Assembly (NCBI GenBank): GCA_949361645.1 | Contig: OX442418.1 | Span: 2,747,771-2,811,770 of the forward strand | Direction: 5' to 3' | Origin: Spongilla lacustris | Lineage: Eukaryota > Porifera > Demospongiae > Spongillida > Spongillidae | Length of the DNA: 64,000 nt | In this document: piece by piece, positions 57,715 through 64,000 of the stretch | How positions within the stretch are numbered: the stretch's first letter is position 1 | Layout of the letters: each line of letters starts with the position of its first letter | Translations under genes and position numbers: made by a program | The notes under the pieces: model-generated | The model's input: the letters and a program-made list of their open reading frames with translations, nothing else | What the model was told of the DNA's origin: nothing | Database searches by the model: none

Positions 57715-57941
57715 TTGGTGGGAACAACGAGGACGCCGTCTTCATCAAGGCACGTCAAATTCATTAGCTGTATTTTATTTCCTCTTTATGAACTGCCGCA
57801 TCTTTGTGTTGCACAAAACAGCATTTTGAAGAGATTGTTTTACACTCTCACCAAAGGCTGAATTCTCTTTCCATTGGGAGGGAATTTCTCGGATAGGAAT
57901 GCGTCAAATTCAGACTCACTGACACCAACGATCTCAGCCAT
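57715..57941 (-). pseudogene. Ginger copy B: first coding exon
   Basis: ATG at 57941. Same start as copy A (MAEIVGVSESEFDAFL), then about 20 bases deleted relative to copy A near 57865, and a frame change near 57785. It ends PTKEQ at a GTACTG donor. No known domain. Confidence 0.6.
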
Positions 57942-58053
57942 TTTCACGTTACATATGAAGAAAATCCGGTCGACCGGATTTTAACTCCCGACCCGCTTTA
58001 AATCGGGTCAACCCGATTTAAATCGGGTCACGGATTCAAACCGGGCCGTAACA

Positions 58054-58740
58054 TATCCAATCGACCTCAACATCTATTAGGCTTCAAGTTCCAGAAGCGT
58101 TCTTTTGGCATCAAAAAGGTAGAACAGAGAAGCTTCCAGCCCCAATGGTTTGTTAAGTGGCCTTTTTTACGTTACGATTAGGAAAAAGACGCAGTATTCT
58201 GCCATACTTGTATTGAGGCCTGCAAGCTAGCCTACTGCAAAAAAAAAAAAAATCGGAGCCAGTATTTGTATATATAAATTATATAGGATTGCAATTAGAT
58301 TTAAACAATAGATGTAAAAAATTTGATGATGGTTTAAACAATGGTCTACTTGAGGCACAACTCATCACGTTTGGGTTAAATTTTCAGCAGGCCCTTACAT
58401 GTATGTGAAGTGAAAAAGGTATTTCAACTTGTTTTAGTAATGCCAGCAACAAAATGCTACCTCAGAAATATCATTTAGTGCTCCTAGACGGGTTAAAACA
58501 TATCTCAGGACAAAAATGTTTCAGAAACGGCTTAATCATTTATTAATACTTATTATAAACTGAAATGTTCACAAAGAAAGGACAGACAAACTTGACCCTA
58601 AGGATTCATATCATGAATTTGTAAAGGGTTCACAAGATCAGGCAGGGTTGTTTTCTCTGTTTTAATTTGTGATTTTGCTATAACAGTTCATTGTTTAAAT
58701 TGTATTATGAATCGAAATAGTTAAATTCACTCCTATATAC
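58054..58740. other. Non-coding stretch after copy B
   Basis: No gene or repeat structure recognised. An A run lies at about 58240. Confidence 0.5.
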
Positions 58741-59010
58741 ATGTATAATGAGTGCTACGTCCCTGAGCTACTAGATAAGAAACACCACAGGCTAAAACGC
58801 TTTGTCATCACAAAAACCCAGGGTCCATATGATCAAGTTGCCATTGCAGTTTCCTTGCAAGATATCAGGCTATTTCAAAGGAGATTATTGGCTATCGAAG
58901 GCCAACCAAAGTACGAAATTAAATGGGTAGGTTGGACCAAGGACCATTAATAGTCCGCACACAGCACTTGGGAACCCATCAATAACCTTGCAGGCTATGA
59001 AGGAATGCAT
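58741..59010 (+). pseudogene. Chromodomain relic
   Basis: PKYEIKWVGWTKDH (ending 58947) followed, after TAATAG and a few bases, by STWEPINNLAGYEG in the same frame is a chromodomain core interrupted by two stops. The upstream part (QDIRLFQRRLLAIEGQ) is compatible. Chromodomains bind methylated histone tails and often sit at the C-terminus of retrotransposon integrases or in chromatin proteins. No neighbouring integrase is visible, so the source is unknown. Confidence 0.6.
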
Positions 59011-59258
59011 GCAAGGAACTAATAAGGAAGGCCACAACTTACTGGATCACGGATGCCAAATGATACTAAGATGCCAACAGATATACCCTTTGGACACGCC
59101 TATATACCTTAGCGGTAATCATTACCGTTCGGTTAGAAAGCTTATTAGTAAGTTTTTTTTTTATCGATAGACGTAGAGTAATTTCAGTACATATTCGATA
59201 GTAGGTGTTTACTTACTGATAATTACCGATAAGCTCAAAACCTTATCGATAGTTGACC
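58980..59258. repeat. Dispersed repeat, copy 2
   Basis: Inverted relative to 17135-17400. It ends in the TAGTTGACC that serves as target duplication of the next element. It overlaps the end of the chromodomain relic. Confidence 0.75.
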
Positions 59259-60388
59259 TAGTCTCGGCCCCAGACCCAACAGACGCAGCTGCGGATGGAT
59301 TACATCACCGCTACGCGTCAGTAGGGTCTGGAGACACTGGCAACAATTTCGTGGCCAACCAGGTAGGAATTTCATCCTGCCCAATCAGATTGCAGCAATG
59401 CAATAATTAGCATTCTTCGCGTGACTGTCACGCGCTCGCATGCTAATTAGTGCATCTCGCGATGAATCAAGACGTAATTACAGTTGCTGTTGGAGGCATT
59501 GGATACAAAGACGTGTCTTCTGAACAACGCTCAGTGGTACAAGCATTCGTAGACGATCGTGATGTGTTTGTTTGCCTCCCAACCGGAAGCGGGGAAGTCC
59601 TTATGCTACTGGATACTCCCCGGAGTATTTGGCAGGCTACTTGTAAGAGGGCCAGATAGGCCTAGCATTGTGGTCGTTGTAAGTCCTCTGAAAGCTCTGA
59701 TGAGGGAGCAGGTGGTCTAGAGCTGTATGTGTGGGGGACGCTTTGTGCGACGATCAAGTACAGGATGAAATACAGGAAGGTCGCTACCAATTTCTGGTGT
59801 GTTTCTAGCATGCTTCACAACCACCTGATGAAATTGAGATAAAACACCCATGTATGGAGGTGTCCGTCTTACCGACACAGATGGTGATAAAGTACCTGCA
59901 GCTGCTACGATGTTGTAGCTGTAAATTCTACAGATGCACCCCTGCATTTATCGCTGCTTCTATGTTGTTTTCTATCTTGTCTAGCTCCTCTCTTTTTTTA
60001 CTGCATCTATCAAGTGATGTGAAACAACACATGATTGAACATCCAGGCTGCGTGCGGCTAGGAACTCTTCTGCCAACTAGTTCTCGTTCAAACGCATCAT
60101 ACATGAAGCGCTTTAGCACTGGAAGCACACATATTGTTAAGCTGCTATGCATAATTCGACGATCTCAGCTGTCTGTACTTTTACCGCATGACGAAGCCAT
60201 ATTTTATGACTTATTCATTTATCGGAAGTATATTCATATCTATATGCGCGTGACAAAAGCGCGATAAATTTGATCATCGTGGCATTCTCGGGCCACGAAA
60301 TTGTTGCCAGTGTCTCCAGACCCTACTGACGCGTAGCGGTGATGTAATCCATCCGCAGCTGCGTCCGTTGGGTCTGGGGACGAGACTA
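59259..60388. mobile_element. Mutator-like element with 98-bp terminal repeats and captured gene fragment
   Basis: The ends TAGTCTCGGCCCCAGACCC... (59259-59356) and 60291-60388 are inverted and nearly identical over 98 bp. TAGTTGACC stands on both sides (59250-59258 and 60389-60397). Long terminal repeats plus a 9-bp duplication fit the Mutator superfamily. Inside is a RecQ-like helicase fragment and no transposase, the arrangement of gene-capturing (Pack-MULE-type) elements. The MULE assignment rests on duplication size and end length only. Confidence 0.75.
59460..59717 (+). pseudogene. RecQ-like DNA helicase fragment
   Basis: YKDVSSEQRSVVQAF is the glutamine-motif region, and DRDVFVCLPTGSG is the Walker A lead-in. 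After a frame change, PSIVVVVSPLKALMREQV is motif Ia of RecQ-type superfamily 2 helicases. The frame change sits in a G run (59591-59594). With one G fewer the canonical lysine-serine of Walker A would be in frame. Motifs II-VI are not visible, though EGRYQFLV further on resembles the next conserved segment. It represents only the first part of the helicase domain and cannot be functional alone. Confidence 0.7.
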
Positions 60389-60397
60389 TAGTTGACC

Positions 60398-60600
60398 CTA
60401 ATTAGCCGAGTATGACCGGGATTGTCTTCTGCTGCCTTCAGTATCGTACTATTAGCCCTGCATGTGCGTGCATATGCAGCATCGATACCTGATAGTGATG
60501 TGCTAACTTACGGTGGACTATATAGGATCGTCTCTGTAAAGTATATTAAATAGTATTTTCGGTGACGTCATGGAAGGTACCACCTACATGTATATCCCAT
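60398..60600. other. Non-coding stretch
   Basis: Continuation of the target sequence of the Mutator-like element. Nothing recognised. Confidence 0.45.
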
Positions 60601-60619
60601 AGTACGTTTGGCTGGTCGG

Positions 60620-60840
60620 TCGGAGAAACGGCCCGCTGTTCGATCCCAAAAATAGACCGTTGTTCGATCCCAAAAATAGATCAATGCTAGTTCACGTTGA
60701 TGTACGGTAGCGGAAGTGGATGGTTGTTTGGTCGCGGAATGGGATCAATGATCGATCGCGGAATCGGACCGTTGCTATTGTTCAATCGCAAAATCGCTTG
60801 TCGTACAATGTTTGGTCGCGCGACCTCCAGGGCCACCGTA
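60620..60840. repeat. Degenerate GTTCGATCCCAAAAATAGA / TTGGTCGCGGAAT repeats
   Basis: TTCGATCCCAAAAATAGA occurs twice (60638 and 60663), followed by inverted-sense variants (GTCGCGGAATGGGATC, GATCGCGGAATCGG). Confidence 0.65.
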
Positions 60841-61184
60841 GCATCTAGAAAGCACACCAGACCTTTTGTGTCTCGGGGGCGGCAATTCTTTTTATAATGC
60901 AAAAGTTCAATGATTAGATCCAGATATGAAATTTTATCTAATACTGGAAATTTTATGCAATAACCGGTAACGTTTTATTAATCTATCCGTTCCTTCGATG
61001 TGCGCGCGTGGGTGCATAGCATAGGCGGCAGAAGGTATATAAACCTGGGGGGGTGTTGAGGTTTCCTCAGTTGCGATTGGCCAAATACGAACGGGGGGGA
61101 GGGGGGGGGGGGGGTGCATGGGGTCCCCACATTAACTACTGGATGGCTCTTTTATACTACGGCGTTTCCATGCACCCGCGGTGT

Positions 61185-61375
61185 CATAGGGTATACGGTC
61201 CGGCCCAATTTTCGGTCCGGCGGACCGTATTCCCTTAGGGAATACGGTCCCCCCCGGACCCAACTCCCTAGGGAATACGGTCCCCCGGACCGAGTTCCCT
61301 GGTTGTACAAAACCAACTAACCGGACTCAATTCCCTAGGGAATTGAGTCCCCCCCCCGGACCGTATTCCCTGGTT
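61185..61375. repeat. Palindromic repeats around CCCTAGGGAATACGGTCC
   Basis: Several units of GGACCGTATTCCC/GGGAATACGGTCC alternate with CAATTCCCTAGGGAATTG, giving a dense set of hairpins. The flank GCGGTGTCATAG (about 61179) also occurs at 32000, next to another MITE. Confidence 0.8.
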
Positions 61376-62407
61376 TTAAATACATGCATGTATATGTATA
61401 TTCCACCCGGCCCTTGCATTCACGTAAGGGCTGGCACATTTGGTTCGAAAAGCAAAAGCCAATGATCGCAGGTCGTCAACTATATGAGCAGCTTCAGTAA
61501 CAATTAACTGTTTTCTTCAGTCTGTAACAATTAACTGTTTTCTTCGATCGGTCAGGGATGCTTATTCTAAAACTAATTTGTTATATGTATTATACTAAGT
61601 TGTTCCGATTTTTATTTGTTCCCATTATGATTTGGTTCGAAAATGATCGCATACAGGTCGTAAACTATGCATGCAGCTTCTGTAACAAATAACAATGTTT
61701 AGTATTATCAAATCGTGTGAACACCAAGTGCAGACGAAGTAGAATAAAATGAAAAGAAATAAAAAAATATACACATAATTATATCATAATAGTCAACTGA
61801 ACATAAGAGAGATGAGGGTACTGGATAAATCTAGATCTCAATTCAGTTCGTACCTGTAAAAAAGAAAATAAATCTAGTACACTTCAGCCATTATTGTTTA
61901 GAGAATGATGCATAAGTGTTTTTCAATCATGTGCATGATAAAAAGTGAATTTCACAGACAAATAACGCAGCTTGTGTGCCCAGATATTTTCTGCAGAGAG
62001 GGGGAGGTAGGAAAAAGAAGAGGGATGAGAAGAGAAGTGAGAAGAGGTAAAGGGACACATAGCATGGGCCCTCAAAAACTTGGTCCTTAAATAGTGGTTA
62101 ACTCGACCTGGCACACTCTTTAAGTGTGACTGCATACTTCCTCTATACACCTGTGTCAGGAGAAAAAGAAATGGGATGAGAGAGAAATGAGTGGGGGATA
62201 ATAGTCAAGAGACATGCTGATATTGAGTGTACTAAATTTCATTATATCAGCCAAAAAGTTAATTTCACAGATAAATATAAGGTTAGCGGCATCAATTAAT
62301 ATTGCTTGTGACTCCAGTGTTTTTTTAGTCCTGAGTGTCACTGTGTACTGATTAGACACATGGCATTCGCAAGATAGCTACTTGTTGCTGTACATGATTA
62401 AAGCCAT
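61376..62407. other. Non-coding stretch
   Basis: A direct duplicate AACAATTAACTGTTTTCTTC lies at about 61499 and 61526. Otherwise unremarkable A/T-rich DNA. Confidence 0.5.
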
Positions 62408-62467
62408 GCTTAAGGATTACAATAAAACTGAATAACTGCTTAAGGATTACAATAAAACTGAATAACT
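62408..62467. repeat. 30-bp perfect tandem duplication
   Basis: GCTTAAGGATTACAATAAAA plus 10 further bases, twice in succession. Confidence 0.97.
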
Positions 62468-62599
62468 AACTGGTTTAATGGTGTTGTATGGGCTGGATGT
62501 CTTTGTGTAGGTTTGATAGAAAATTTACATATCTTGTAGGGACAGTATCTCTTTGTAAAATCCTCACATGTCTCTAAGCCGTCTGGCTTGTCTTTGTGT

Positions 62600-62985
62600 T
62601 CATGTAAAAAGACGTGCCTGCATATATGTCATCTGAGGGTAAGTGCAAACAAACATGACACACTGACCTTAAATAGATTGATTCCGTCCAGTGGAAACAC
62701 ACAGTTGCCAATCCTTGTCTTAGAGGTGCATATACATACAGGTGTATGTCATCTGAGGGTACGTGCAAACACACTGACCTTAAAAATTCCTACCTATGAG
62801 AACACATGATCTCCAATCACCTTGGAGAGGTGCGCATCTACACCCTATAAGAATGCAATACATATACATCATCTGAGTGTAAGTGTATACACACATGACA
62901 AATTGACTTTAAATTAACACACTGATTCTCTCCAATAAAAACACATTGTCACCAGTCTTCCTCCGAGAGATGTGCATCAATAATA
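62600..62985. repeat. Degenerate tandem repeat, about 120-bp unit
   Basis: CATCTGAGGGTAAGTGCAAAC recurs near 62629, 62748 and 62868 (variant), each followed by ACACTGACCTTAAA and CCAATC..CTT.GAGAGGTGCAT segments. About three units. Confidence 0.85.
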
Positions 62986-64000
62986 ATAATCCTTTGAAAC
63001 ACACTGAAAGAACAGTTTTCCATCCTCCCCCTTAGGCTTATTACTAGTACCCATATTAGAGCCCAGTAGAAACTTAGACTGCTAGAAAACTTAGGCAATG
63101 GGGAGTTATCGCCAAATCTAAGTGACCAACACACTCGTATTCACCGTAGTCTGTTCATTAATTGTAAAGTTAGGAAGGAGCGTAAATAGGAATTGACCAA
63201 ACTGGCTAGATCTCTACCGGTGTAACGGTCGTGAAACTTTTTAAAAAAGAACTAGATTTAACTGCAAATATCAATCTATTCTTACCTAAATGATATACTG
63301 CTACGAATCGTCGATATCAATCCTCACGCCGCGCCAGTATAGCAATATCAACTTACTTGCTTCTCTTTCCATGCTCCAGAGGGTGAAAACAGGCTTCTAT
63401 TATACCACTTATAGTATAAAGTACACGAATAAAAAGCCTTAATTTGCACCTTGCAACCAACACAGTTTATCCCGCCCATGATTCAGGAATATAATAGGCC
63501 TACAGTAGAAGGAAAGATTGGAGTTCATGCAGGGATCCACTCCAACAGTATGACTGTCAGTTCAGTTGCATCAATATCCGGGCCTACCTGCATGACAGAT
63601 ACTAGCAGACATAGGGGAGAGTAGCTGAAGTGGTATTAGGACGTGCAATCGATGTTGGCTAATAAATCTAGTGTACGCGGCTACAAAATGAAGAATGAAA
63701 TCCCACTTATGCCAGCTGCCTCATGTTAAAAATCTTGTTTTCGTGTTGTTGTCACATTGTCAACATTCATGTTTGTATTACATCATTATGACGTTATGCG
63801 GATCGTTACTTATCGATCTCCCGTTAGCGTATGACGTCTACTTTTGTACAACTTTCATACCTATTATGACCCTAGATAGATCCACAGCATAACATTTGCG
63901 TTATATGCTCCCAAACTAACGATTGCCAAAAATTAACAGCAGCCGTCGAGCAACACTAATCAGCCGCCTGGTTATTTATTAATAATCACTGTACTTGACC
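62986..64000. other. Non-coding stretch to window end
   Basis: No gene, repeat or terminal structure recognised. Confidence 0.5.

Larger units (their letters stand above)
45699..58053 (-). mobile_element. Ginger-like DNA transposon, copy B, with nested insertion
   Basis: The sequence is nearly the same as copy A (25341-29699) outside the insertions. The right end CCGGGCCGTAACA (58041-58053) is intact. The left end lacks its outermost 14 or so bases and joins the 40-bp inverted repeat at 45698. Copy B keeps about 560 bp missing from copy A (roughly 54783-55349), including a CXC motif. A 7473-bp element sits in its last intron (46725-54197). Integrase exons carry an 8-bp deletion near 56950, so this copy is also inactive. 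Confidence 0.85.

Overview
The window looks like nuclear DNA of a marine invertebrate, most likely a demosponge. This is inference. The only intact-looking host gene is an uninterrupted class C receptor of the GABA-B type, a family known to be greatly expanded in sponges. Other genes have short GT-AG introns, gene density is very low, and transposons of many classes are nested in one another. The palindrome TACATGTA recurs throughout. I saw no rRNA, tRNA, CRISPR or bacterial gene signature.

Layout. 1-2.7 kb: a foldback repeat, then the 5' part of a Ty3/gypsy retrotransposon. 4.4-11.2 kb: one minisatellite split by a hAT-type MITE and by a complete minus-strand Ty3/gypsy element (LTRs 6303-6526 and 10752-10967, target duplication GCCTT). 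12.1-13.6 kb: a large foldback. 14.7-15.4 kb: broken immunoglobulin-domain exons. 22.6-24.9 kb: the GABA-B-like receptor, with a short inverted-repeat element carrying two CRE motifs just upstream. 25.3-29.7 kb: a complete Ginger-like cut-and-paste transposon (copy A, target duplication GATA). 29.7-40.2 kb: mostly repeats, including a 615-bp near-perfect palindrome. 40.8-45.7 kb: an interval bounded by 40-bp inverted repeats and filled by about 14 copies of a 163-bp satellite. 45.7-58.05 kb: a second Ginger-like copy (B) with a different 7.5-kb transposon inside one of its introns. 58.7-60.4 kb: a chromodomain relic, a dispersed repeat, and a Mutator-like element carrying a RecQ-like helicase fragment. 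60.4-64 kb: small repeats and otherwise anonymous DNA.

How the parts relate. The Ginger-like gene combines an HHCC/DDE integrase-type transposase, an SH3-like region, a CXC cysteine motif (kept only in copy B), a Ulp1-type cysteine protease and a PHD finger. Copy A supplies the exact empty site for the 7.5-kb insertion in copy B, so its 13-bp terminal repeats and 6-bp target duplication (TGGTAA) can be read directly. That nested element has two head-to-head spliced genes over a 118-bp shared promoter with a perfect NRF1-type site, plus tandem arrays near each end. I could not assign it to a transposon superfamily, and it is the best candidate here for something undescribed.

Caution. Several reading-frame breaks are single-base indels in homopolymer runs (near 2524, 9104, 48586 and 59592). 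Some of the apparent pseudogenisation may therefore be sequencing or consensus error.
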